From Tubiluchus corallicola (taxonomy: Eukaryota > Priapulida > Priapulimorpha > Priapulimorphida > Tubiluchidae), in NCBI GenBank assembly GCA_030141605.1, contig JAQGDQ010000040.1:650501-714500 (forward strand): a stretch of 64,000 bases of DNA. The letters are read 5' to 3'. Below, one piece after another: positions 12,968 to 24,700 of the stretch (position 1 is its first letter; each line of letters opens with the position of its first letter). A model generated the notes under the pieces. That model did not search any database and had not been told where the DNA came from. It saw only the letters and a program-made list of their open reading frames with translations. A program made the position numbers and the translations under genes.

Positions 12968-15900
12968 ATAATGTTGTAAACGTATTCCATAGATGTTCTC
13001 CTGGATGCTGTTTGCTAGCTGACAGATCAGTATCTGGTAATAAAGTCAGAGCAAAAAAGTCAATGAGAAAAGCTCGCAATTTTGGTTAGGAAAAAGTCAC
13101 AATTAATTTTGGCTAGGGTCAGTGTTAAGAGTTAGGCTTATTTCTTTTTCCTATGCTCTTTCCTGTGGCTTTTTTCTTGTGACACTTTTCTGTGGCCATT
13201 TTATCTGTGATTTTTTTTACCTGGATTAGATGGATCACCTAAGTCCTATATGTAAAACTGTGAGAACTTGCTTCAAAATTTTCAGCTTTTGTAAATATCT
13301 ATTAAGGCCAAAGTAATAGATTTTAAAAAAATGGTAGCAGTTATTATATCCGAGTGTGGTTTCGGTCTGTACCAATCCAACCTGTGAATACACTGCAAAA
13401 CATGGACCGGATCCTCTGCACAAGGAACGAGTACACACCAAGACTTTTTAAGTTCTGAAATCAATTTGCAATGTTAGAAATTTCTTCCTCAATTCTCTAT
13501 CATTGGAGTAATTTTTGCCTTACTGTTAAACTAAGACTGGGTATACTCTACACAAGCAAGTACATGTAGTAAGTACAGAGGAGACCTAATGTCTGTATTC
13601 AGAATGTAGTGCAAATGCTGGACTTGCAGAATCATAATTACCAGCGCTGTTCTGAGCATTGTAACTAAATTCAATAACATTTTTAGGAGATTTAGTGAAT
13701 ATCAGTTTCTAGCTGTCATTGTCAAGCTGAAATCTGTTTGCCCCTTATTATAAATTAGACCTTTAGAATCACGAAGGAGTGGTCACACATTTTTCTTATG
13801 CTGGCGATTCATTAACTAATTATGGACCAAGATCTCGTGAAAAGAAAGCATTTCCTTGTTTGCTCATTGAAGAATCAAAATGGCACCTTGTTCCTTCTAG
13901 ATGGTATATAGCTCCTCAAGACAACTGATTCCCTCAAAATAATATTTGGTTCATTTACGTACATGTATATTATTTTCTCAAGATACACTTGTTCTCTTTC
14001 TGTCATCTTGAAGCCTTTGAAGCACGTTTAGGAGAATGTGATATCACAATGAGGACAATTGGCACAAGTACACTATCTTAGGAAAATTGTTACGGCCGGT
14101 AGAAGCATCGGTAACCACAAACTCGAACTCAAAACCGGACTGCCAGTAGGCCTCTACACAGACCATTTGACCACCAAGCAAAAACAAGAAACGAACTAAA
14201 AAGAAACTGAATATTATCTTGGGAACAATTTCTGATTTTTGAGAGGACAATATCTTAAAACAATTTTTGAGAGAACAATAAATTTGGTACCATAAATTTA
14301 GCACGTTCACAATTAACAGTTCAGTGCAGCGTAATGTAATCAGTTTGCCACGTGTATGACATTATTGCATGTACAACTCTCTTTAAAACACTTTAGACAG
14401 GATATAAATTATTATATTCGAATATTTTCAGAAATTAAAAAAATAGAATTTGTTGCATGTGATGATTAAGGTAATAATTCCCCAGCTATTAAAGAAATTG
14501 CAAAATAAACCATGTGGGCGTGTGAGAGACCATTTTTTTAATTTCCATAACAAATTAAGTTTATTTTACAAAACGTAGTACTACAAAAACTCAAGCACGC
14601 CTACTTGACACGAACAAAAAAAGGGGCCATTCAAGCAAGTTCACACTCAACAACAAGTCATCACCTGGAGGCTTAAAATTTAAAGACTTTTTGCAGGCCA
14701 TTCAGAGTGTATATATGTGCAAAGTATTGCTAAACGTTTTCACAAGAATGTTGTTACCATTTAGAGTTGCCCCCTTGATACCCAACCCTAGTGAGTGCAA
14801 GTAACACTCCTACACTCCTATACTCAAATCAATCTTTCTACAGTATCATCATGACATGCTATGCAGCTGGCATGTTCGGACCGTGCACCGATCGTTCAAT
14901 GTAGTTCCAGCGTTCATTGACCACTGGCTATTTTTACACAGTGTCTATTTGTGTTAGAGTAAAGCATACAAAGACAAACGTTCACCTCACCTCAAGACTG
15001 TTAAACGCGTTGTCCATGGCAGTCCACCATCTTATTTACAGATAGTTTATCTATATATGTGTTGCAGCAACTTAGGTTTTACAAGTGAAGTTGAATTAAA
15101 TTACGTTAAAACTGTTCTAAATCACTTGCTAAACGAGAATGTATTGGTTTTAAAGCAAGCATACAAAAGGTCATTCTGTATTAAGTGTATTTCTAGTACG
15201 AGTAGCGAATTAAAGCTTTAGAAATTAACATTCTACATTATAAGCTGCATTAGGCATATTATGCTGTACATTACTGTGAGCTTTTTTACGGTTTACTACA
15301 GCACTTAATTATTGTTGTTATTCAGTTATTCTTATTATTTTTATTAAATGATTCTTAATAAAATTATTTTTACGTTAAGAATATTGTTATTGTTAAAAAT
15401 ATGACGATTCCAGGAGTTCTATCATCATACTATTAATAAAAATTCTAAAATATAAAAAATGTCTTCCAGTAAATGGTTAGCGATTACGCGTTTATAATAA
15501 TTATCCAAAATCGTTTAACAAATTTAAATGCATGTTCAGTAAGACAGCTCCAAAACTTTGAACATTTTTATTAAAGTTATTCTAGTGGCTTAATAAAACC
15601 CGTTCGAAATTTTGCTTAAGTAATAACAATTATTTTACTAAAAAACTATTAACAGTAAACGTATGCTAATGTGACTCATAAAAGTAAAATAAAACTTAGA
15701 CAAACTTTGCAATTATCAAAAAGTTAGTCAGACATTTTTGATGGATTCCATAACGCAAAACCTACAGCAGACTATGCATAACCTGGGGGTAAAACGTAAA
15801 TACCTAATTTTCGATTCTAACGATTTTTTAATGTGATAGTAGTCTAGTTTTTGCGAAGTCATATTGAAATCTGCTCGATGAAAAGGCGGAAAATATCCAT

Positions 15901-16887
15901 GTGAGCGGGACAAACTGTCATCATTTAGCGTTCCAGATTTTCATGTAGCAAATCCCTATGGGGCAATACACAGATGTTGTGGAAAAAACTGTTGGAATAG
16001 GACAGGTTTCAAAAGTTGATTAAGTAAGAGCTCGTGCAGAAGTAAACCAAAAGTAAATTATTTACGTTTTACAACAACTACATTTTCCACATATATAAAA
16101 TACCAAATATGTGAAAAACATTATTTAAAGTTTATATAAAACACTATAATAAAAGAAAATTTAAAGTTCATGTACCACACATAAATTAAAATATTAGTGT
16201 AATTGAGTTGTACAGCAACTTAACCTTTACTTGCTTGCTTACTATGTATTGAGCTAATACTTAAATTTCTCTGCGACGTTTTTACAATTTCAGAATATTG
16301 TACGGGATAGCAAAAAGCGAAACCTAGCTAAGAAACGAAGAATACGGTAGAAAAGTGTGATTTTAGTTTTCTGGGGAAGGCCATAATGATTTATGATTAA
16401 TTGGGCGTTCAAAAGACATACAAGAGAATTTCACGAAATAAACTAGAGCTGCTACAGTATGTTGCCAATAACTCTTCACAAAATTAAAGACCTGCATTTC
16501 GGAAAGTCATGAAAATTAATAATTATCCTTAAAATTATTGCATCACAATAGAGTTAAATTATTGTTTATTGACGCAAATTTCTATTATAAATAACTATAG
16601 CTAATACAGTACTATATCAACTTGCCCAAACGATTTTCAGAACAACGTTTTCAAGTATCTCCCATTAAAGTTTTTACGTTCGTTTTCTACAGTCTGCGTT
16701 CTGGATAATCTTTACTAATTTACACTAATTAGAAAGTTCTGTAAAATTAATTACGACCACAGTCGTCTTAAATTAAGAAAAGCAAGTGAAGATAATTGAC
16801 TATTACATATAAGATGCCTGACGACAGAAAAGACAACATTAATATTTCGCATAAAGTTTCAGAAGTAATAAAACGCTTTTACTCCAC
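12968..16887 (-). other. Remainder of presumed LIN28 intron 1
   Basis: No coding exon is supported. The region is AT-rich, with degenerate GTTAGG-type repeat sequence around 13080-13140. I see no other structure. Confidence 0.4.
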
Positions 16888-16897
16888 CTGAGGCCAT
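16888..16897 (-). CDS. LIN28: Candidate first coding exon of LIN28
   Basis: Exon 2 of LIN28 needs an upstream exon ending one base into a codon. On the minus strand an ATG at 16897-16895 in good Kozak context (CAGCATGG) encodes Met-Ala-Ser plus one G, followed by GTGGAG as a possible donor. Joining gives [15 protein letters not shown]. The donor is weak at positions +4 and +5. The site lies at the edge of a relatively CpG-rich stretch that could be the promoter. This is inference only; another exon 1 could exist in the 4.8-kb intron. Confidence 0.35.
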
Positions 16898-16899
16898 GC

Positions 16900-17330
16900 T
16901 GGTGTAATACGGCCCAGCTTGCTGTTCCCCGTCCTAACACATCACGGCAATCACACCAAAAATCAAGAAACGTTTCCTATACACATTTACTTCTATTTCG
17001 ACCGCGTGAGAAATCCTGAGTGATCGTACGTACGTACGTACGTACAGCATAACACGGGAGAAGAGTCACGTGATTTACGGAAATTCTTCACTCATCGCTC
17101 ATACAAGCATGTCCATCTCTCGGTAGAAAGTAAAACGAGGTCCCTCCAGTCCAATCAGAGAGCTTTTTTCAGCGCCGGAGGGCATGTATCTTGTTGCTGC
17201 AAATCAACGCCGCTTCGCGGGCTTTTTCATTCATACATTGTTTGTTTGGATAGGTATAGCCGGTATGGCACGCATTTTGTGAGCCCTGTATGAGCCGACG
17301 GAACCGTTTCGTCTTTTTAAGATCAGCTAA
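16900..17330 (-). promoter_or_regulatory. CpG-richer region, candidate LIN28 promoter
   Basis: This stretch has visibly more G+C and CpG than its surroundings. It contains a (CGTA)n tract at 17027-17045 and a CACGTG E-box (ATCACGTGAC on the minus strand) near 17068. It lies immediately upstream, on the minus strand, of the candidate LIN28 exon 1. Promoter function is inferred from base composition and position. Confidence 0.3.
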
Positions 17331-20160
17331 AAGGAAACTAAGCGTTATTACAAGCGCAAACTGCAGACATTTTAAAATTAGGCCAATTTCTCTCCCTATT
17401 CTTCTTTGAAGAGGCGTCGAAGAAACAGTAATTCTATAAAGCTTCCGACCAATAGTAACGCTGCAATCATAACGCCTAAAATTTTAAGTGTTTAGTTTTT
17501 TGGAAATAAGTGTAATTTCTTAAATAATTGTAAACGTTTGCTACGTGTGTCAACTTTGCTTATTTCTGTCTTTTCTTGATTTTTCCACTGACATACCTAT
17601 TTGCATCTACGATTCAAGTAGCTTTTTAGTCACAAGTAACAATAACGTTTTAAATCATTTTAAGTGTACGGTTTTACTTTATCTACAATCTTCAAAAGTT
17701 TTATACCTTTAATGTAGGCCTATTTGATACAGTGCATAATCGCTTTTAATCAGTCAACATACAAGTTTTGTTTAGGCTAGTTTGTCTAGGATTAGCTATT
17801 TTTTTGCAAATCTGAACTACATTAATAAAATTATCATGATAATAAAATAATCATTAATATTACTAGCTAATGTTATAACCAATTCGTGGTTTATATTTTA
17901 GCTGCCTGAAATAAAAAGACGGATGTTAGATATAGTAATAATATTATAATTTGTCTTTAGTAAAATGCATAAAAGTAAATAAAAATCTAATGGCTCAAAT
18001 TATTTGTAAATGTGGAAATTTCGCAAACAAAGTTGATTCTTAGAAATTAAAGTTAACAAATTTTGGTAGCTTGAACTTTGCCATTTTTGTTGCAATTAAT
18101 AAATTTATTACAAATTATATAGCATACTTAAGTAACATTTACTATAGTAATATTTACTGTATTTCACCTATTTTCAGAGTCGCTTAAAATGTCGATTTAA
18201 TGATTATATTCGAACATGTTCGATTAAAATATCTAGACAATAAACAAAATTCAAAAACTATGCAATAAAAATTAGATTAATTAATTCAGCTTTGACATTT
18301 CAGTAGAATTTAGGAAAGAAATAGGCCTACTGGTAAATTCTCATGCTAAGCGATCTGCAGCAAGCGATCTTTGCTGTGGCGCCACATAACGGTTCAGATC
18401 GGAAACTCGTAAACTCCATCTGTAACTCATTGACAGAAATTCACTCATTGGAGGGGCAGTTCTCTCAGGACAAGTGAATTGTACATTTTCATGATAAAAA
18501 TTGGTTATTTTCAGGGCAGATAATTCTGTTCTAAAATTTCATAGTTTAAGATTCCAATATTCAAAAATTGCTTCCGTAACTGTACCGCCTCTTTTTACTT
18601 GTTACAATTGAAGTGTTTCTTGTACGGCTAAATGTTTTCACCTTTTAATAATTTTAAAGCTAGTAATAGTACCTGTTAGGCTGCTACCAAATTTAGTTTG
18701 CTAAACCACTCAATTAAGTCCTTTATACACTTTTCAAGTACATGCTCGTCAATGTACAGACAAGGTTATACACATGTTTGCAAATGAAAAACATAAATCG
18801 TCACCATGATGTTTTTTGAATTTCTGAAATATTACAAAAATATGTTAGAAAACATCTGCATGTTTGTTCAGACACTTTTGTCACTCTATACTATATCTCA
18901 CGTAATTATGAAGCTAGTAGTTTGCACTTATTTGGAAATCTCTCGGCTAGAGGAACTTAGAAAATTTTAGCAGAAGCTATAACTATTTGGATTACGCTAT
19001 TTTTATTAATCCATAAACAATAATTATTATTAAACGTGTTTTTCATCGCAAAAAATAATCTTAGCTTTTATGAAAAACCAGTAGTTATTGCTTTGTATAC
19101 CTGAACTTTTGATCACACTTAATACGCGTGTTTTGTTCTTCTAATGTAATACCTGCATTTACCTACGATATCTGCATATTGTAAAGTAATAAACCTATAA
19201 AACGTGATTGCTATAATGTTCGTACTTTCCATGGGTGATATTACAAAGCGTTCGTTATCGTGCGTAAAAAGAAAATAGTGGTTAAAATGACAGCACATTA
19301 AAAACCTTTTATCACTTCGGTAAATTACACTAATATGACGATAAATTACCACAGAAACGGACAATACCAGTCGGCTGTATTACTAACCTGTATGTACAGG
19401 ATGGTATATAACCTTCTGCTAGGGGTTACAGAAACAATGAGTAATAATTATTATAGAACAATTTGTTACATCAAAGGATTCTCGAAATAATAGAGAATTT
19501 ATCGTGCCCTCAAAGTTTAGTGTAAAAGCCCCATACATCTCGCACATCCTACGAGTTTGAGGGGTATGGTCGAAGCAATCACATAGAAATTTTGGGAATT
19601 AATTTTCTGTAATTCAACTGAATAGCCTGGAAATTCACCCAGACTTCAACTCCGCCAAATACTTCCAGGGCAAGGTTATTTTGCTACTTGTTTGGGCAGC
19701 ACTTTAATGTAATAAATTGATTTGTACTATCATTCGTTGTTTTTGTGACCCCACCCTCTAGCAAACGGTTATGAACCGCCCTGTATAATCGGCACAACAG
19801 TGACATCACGTTTAACATTATTTAATGTTAATTAACAATACGTGGGAGTCGGGTTAGATCACTTTAGCAACTATAAAGTTATATATTTTTTATAAATGCT
19901 GTGACATTAAAGGCTGCAGATTAAGAACTTTAAATAAATTTCGGATGAAACTGTGGTCTCGCCGATTTTTCAAGCTGGCTCTGCAAATATATTAATCCCG
20001 AGTAGACAACTGATTACAAAAATAATAGGTTCAAGTTTATTAATTCGTAATATTTCGTAGTACAAATTTTATTGCTTTACCATAGCCTACTTCGTGATAC
20101 GCTGGCATGTTTCAGTGCACATTGTAACACTTGCATTTGTGATCGTATGTAGACGCATGA
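17331..20160. other. AT-rich intergenic stretch
   Basis: No gene, RNA gene or recognisable transposon was seen. Short open frames such as the one at 19119-19364 lack domain features. Confidence 0.4.
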
Positions 20161-20161
20161 A

Positions 20162-20286
20162 GAGGCGTTAACGTGTTGTGTGGAGGCGAATGCGGGTGCG
20201 TTTTCCATCTGCGGACAGCCTGCGGAAAAATCAATAGGAAATAGCTGCAGAAAAAGAATAAGGCATACGCATGATGCATAAACGCC
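20162..20286. repeat. Short MITE-like repeat, copy A
   Basis: The segment begins with GGCGTTAA and ends with TAAACGCC, a short terminal inverted repeat. Its core, AAAAATCAATAGGAAATAGC followed by TGCAGAAAAA and a GCATA-rich end, reappears diverged at 59200-59325. Two dispersed copies with the same ends suggest a small nonautonomous DNA element. Confidence 0.55.
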
Positions 20287-20439
20287 AGTTTAGGCCATAC
20301 GCCACCGAATTCCCAATCGGCGAAGGCAGTCCAAACCCCTTAGACCTACCTGGCCAACCAAATTCAGCATTTAGGTCACTCGCGCTAGAATGATTGTAAC
20401 CAATCAGATTAATTTTTTAATTCGATTAATTTTGAGCTT

Positions 20440-20660
20440 AAAATTTCCATGGTGATTAATTAATTATCCACATTTGGAACATCATAATGGAATTTATTCC
20501 CGACGTTTCCGAACAAACTTGTTCATCATTATCAAGGCATCTAATTCTGGTAAATTTTTTTGTTTTAAATGCCTTGATAATGAACAGTTTTCTTCGAAAT
20601 AAGCCGGCAATAAATTCCATTTCGATGTGATTAAATAATTAATTGTGGGGTGTAACATCA
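20440..20660. repeat. Imperfect long stem-loop repeat (MITE or Penelope-derived)
   Basis: The two halves are reverse complements with some mismatches. The left half reads ATTAATTAATTATCCACA, then ATGGAATTTATTCCCGACG and TTCATCATTATCAAGGCAT. The right half reads ATGCCTTGATAATGAACAG, then GGCAATAAATTCCAT and TTAAATAATTAATTGTGG. The whole forms a stem of about 90 bp around a short T-rich loop. The CCTTGATAATGA...CGAAACGTCG type of sequence is common near Penelope-like element termini; that assignment is from memory. Confidence 0.6.
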
Positions 20661-21681
20661 CTAACAATGATCGGTGCGCATAAACAGGTGCACATTAAAA
20701 TAGTAATACTCAAATTAAGTTCGTTATTTTTCTTTTACTAAAATTGATAAAAATGACTCAAAAATAAGAATTGGGCAACTAACACTGGCTACCTTAGAGT
20801 AGCAAATGAGGCACAGATATTCTTGATTATTATAATACAAAAAAAAACCAGCCACAAAATGCAAACAGCATGAAATTGCCTGGTCTTTTTATTATGGCAA
20901 AATGTATTTCATGAATAAAACTGTATGGAATGTATACACCTAACCTCACACTAATTGTTGCATATTCACAACATTTACTAATGTAAGAGTAACGTCTTAT
21001 GCAGCAGTAACTTCCTACATACAATGACAGGAGACAGAACAGAATATTTTTTATTTAAAAGATCATAAAAACAAGATTCCATTTATATTAAAGTATAGAT
21101 AGTTAAGGACTTAAGTTTCAGTGTTAATTCTGTAATTACTACAAAATTATTCAAATATGAAATATATTTTGTGTCGTGTGCTTCTATGATATATTTACAC
21201 ATGCTAGTATCAAATAGGCAAAAAGATAGTAGAAAAACGGTTTAAAACTTATAAATTTTATCTTTTTCACAACAAAGCTCATATATCAATACTGATAATT
21301 TTTTAAAGTGTATTTTGGAAGACAAGTTCAAATATAATGCACAACGTATTAGCTTTACTGAAATAAAATTATGATAAGGACGACTTGTAAAGAAAAACAC
21401 AGATATTCCAGTACAATTTTACAACACCAATGGCAAAACGTGTAAAAGTAAACCGGCAAAACTTTCATAATTACAAGGGAATTATACAACGACTTGACAA
21501 TTATAAAAAAATACTCATTTCCCGTTAAGATAAGTATCCGGTGTACAGGCAGGTGCAAATCATCACTATCCATACATGGCAAGACCAATCTATAAAAAAT
21601 TGTAAACATTTTGTCAAAAACAAAACTGTGGAATTTAAATTTCGAAACAATATGAGAAGACGTTGAAATTTTTATGCTGTC

Positions 21682-21687
21682 TTTATT
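21682..21687 (-). terminator. Polyadenylation signal of the CUB gene
   Basis: On the minus strand this is AATAAA, about 65 bases beyond the stop of the CUB-domain gene, in a suitable position for its cleavage signal. Confidence 0.5.
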
Positions 21688-21749
21688 TTGTAAAAATCTG
21701 TTAGGTTGGCGTTTTCAATATTGGCATTAGCAAACAATACTATTCTACT

Positions 21750-24700
21750 TCAGAATGCATTAAGAATCGTGACAGCAAAAAAGAAATTCCACCTACTAGA
21801 TTTAAGTTTTATTGCTGACGCAGTTTGATGTGGCGATTCTGAAAACAAACAAATATTAAATTATATTCTAACAAACAAGCATACATACAGTCAAACAGAC
21901 AGACACACAAAGAAACAAATACATCCATGAATATAAACAATATAAACAAGCTATAAACGATTTTACATAATATAAATTTATCCCCTGACAATCAGGCCTC
22001 ATTTCAGTATACTTAGCTCCTTGGGAAAATATGTCCACCAGCCAACGTGGCGACACTTTTCAAGTAATAGCAAGTCATAGTAGCGCTTTCATCCGAGAAC
22101 AAGCGGATTTAAGACAGCCCATGACTTTTTTTCTTTTATTAGGTTTCCAATGTACGTGTAGAGTAAAGAAACTTGCAGGATGAATACCTGCGGTAGGGGC
22201 TCAGACAATATTGAAATGGCTAAAAAATGGGATAGTTAGAGCCCGAGATAGCTAAGAGCCGAAACATAAAAACTAGGGGACGTTACACTAGGGAACTAAC
22301 AGCACTGGACTCGGCATGGTCAAGTGATATTTTGTCATAAACGTTACGCTGCCACTGGTCAATCACATACGATTAAAATCATAAAACTCCTTTTAGACAT
22401 CTATGATTAAATCGAATTGGACTAGTATTCAAGTAATAAACACGATCATGTTCGCGGATTTGGATCTAAATCTCAATCATTCAGTCTTTTTCTCTTCATA
22501 GAGCCACCGTTATTGTGGACGTCACACAAATCAGTAAACTGCATTATATAATTACTCAAGGAGAGTATTGTGTCTTCAACACGATTTAGCCCAGGCTTGA
22601 GTTACAGGAAAACCAAATTCATCAAAGAATTGAAATTACTTTCAATTTGTTAACTTTGAAAATGCCCAAAATCTATTTTGATGATAATTTATTTATTTGA
22701 TAATGATAATTTATTTGTAAAGGGCATAAATCGACAATTATTGTCTTCAGATGCATTATAAAACAGGTCTACAATTAAGAATGGCCGAAATAAAATATAA
22801 GAATGCAATAAAATTCAATTAGTAGACCGAAAATATGAGCGATACCTGAAACTTTGACGAACTGATACTCAGCGTCGAAGCCAAACGCATCAAAGATATC
22901 GTTTGATTGAAAAGTGACTCGATAGTAGTCCATGTCTGAATGCATTTTATACGGTCTCCACCCTCCACAATAACGTGGTTCTTTGCGATCGAATGTTTCA
23001 AAATTTGAAAACTCAATATAATCGCTTTCTGTTCTTTCAAGACACCTACCAGAAAAACGCATTAAAGCCTGTCATTATTAACGCCTTACTAGTCATTGTA
23101 ATGCACTCGATAATTATGTAACGATAAATAATGTAACGATATTTTTTTCCGAACAGACCAAGTTGTTGAAAATGCTGCTAATAAACAAACTTTAACGATT
23201 ACGTGACTACGTATAAACAAACTAACCAAAAAGAAAACATACAAACACGCAAACAAACAAAAAACAAACAAACACCACCAACAACAGCATCACTACAGTG
23301 GAGATTGAGGGATAGAAGATGCAGTGACACGGTAAAAATGATTTTGACGACAATGCTGAAATGAAACTAAAAACGGATGTGTTGTCAAAGCGAAGTAGCG
23401 ACAATATCATTACCTGCAACATCAGCAACAATAACATGAACGATGAATATTACTATTACACGTAGTAATATCATCATCTATGGAATCTGTCAGATACTGA
23501 ATATAACTGAGTCAAACGATTTCAAATTTAGAGAACAGCACAATATTTCAATACGGATGAAAATAAACTTATACTCTATCTGTCAAGGCAGCGTACTGAT
23601 GCTTAAAAACCTAGCTTCGGAAAATAATTAGGATACTTGATCAATTAACCGATAGAATCTGTATGCATTGTATAAATATTCAGATTACCAGGTTTGGTAA
23701 CAGCAACGCAAATCGAATTATGAGTACATAACTTTACAAATCTACTTACGGATATATTCCTTCGACATCGAATATACTGAAGTCTAATTTAATTTTTTCC
23801 TCGCCTGTTATTCCATGGAAAATATACTGACACCTAATGGAAAATCACACAATAGTATGTATAGCATATTCTCTGAAAAGAAGCAATTTTGACCGTTTTT
23901 GATTTTAATTATTTTATACATCAAAACTTTTGCTATAAGTCAAAAAAATGACAGGCGGTTGTTTACGTTATTTATCACATTGTTTAAAGAAAAATAATAA
24001 TTCTCCATCATGAGGTAGTACATTTGCTCACGTTTATTAGTTTTATTTCTGTTCAAAACGTCGTAAACAGTAATTAAGTGCCTTGCCTTTATACTGATTA
24101 CTCGTACATAAATTCCATTTTTAAACGGACAAGTGCAAATGTAAAATGTAAGGGAAAAAGACAAAAGTGCGTTTGTGCACTATACAAACCAATAGTCATT
24201 TCAGCTTATCATTTCAAATAATATATTTTTGCAGCATATTAATTATATTTAATGCATTATTTAAAAAATTAGAAGCTATGTGAAACAATTGAACATACTG
24301 AAGCAACAGCGATGAGCATGGTAATGACTGATGACCATGCATACGATGATAACAACTTAACTTGGAGACTACATGAGTAATGTCTTTAATATTTTGTTTG
24401 CAAGCAAACTGAGGCTTAACTTGTGATCTTTTCTTGGTAAATGATACACTGTGTAGTTTTTATGCAGCACTTTTAATAAGGACTTTGTTCTACTGCAGGC
24501 TCATTACCATCACACATTTGTGTTCTGTAAAATGTTGCGATGGTAATTTTACAAACCGGCTATATGGTAATGTTGATTTTCGTCCATTTTTCCAAAGCAT
24601 TCTAAAACACAAGTAAGGGATTTAACGAAATAAGGTATCACTGTTTGGTATACCGTCAAACATTTGGAGTTTCATAAATAATGTAAATCATAATCCTTTG

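Noticed and set aside
16888-17330. Alternative LIN28 first exons in the CpG-rich patch, such as the frame starting MPSGAEKSSLIGLEG
   Set aside because: Its only usable donor (CTT|GTATGA) is in the wrong phase for exon 2.
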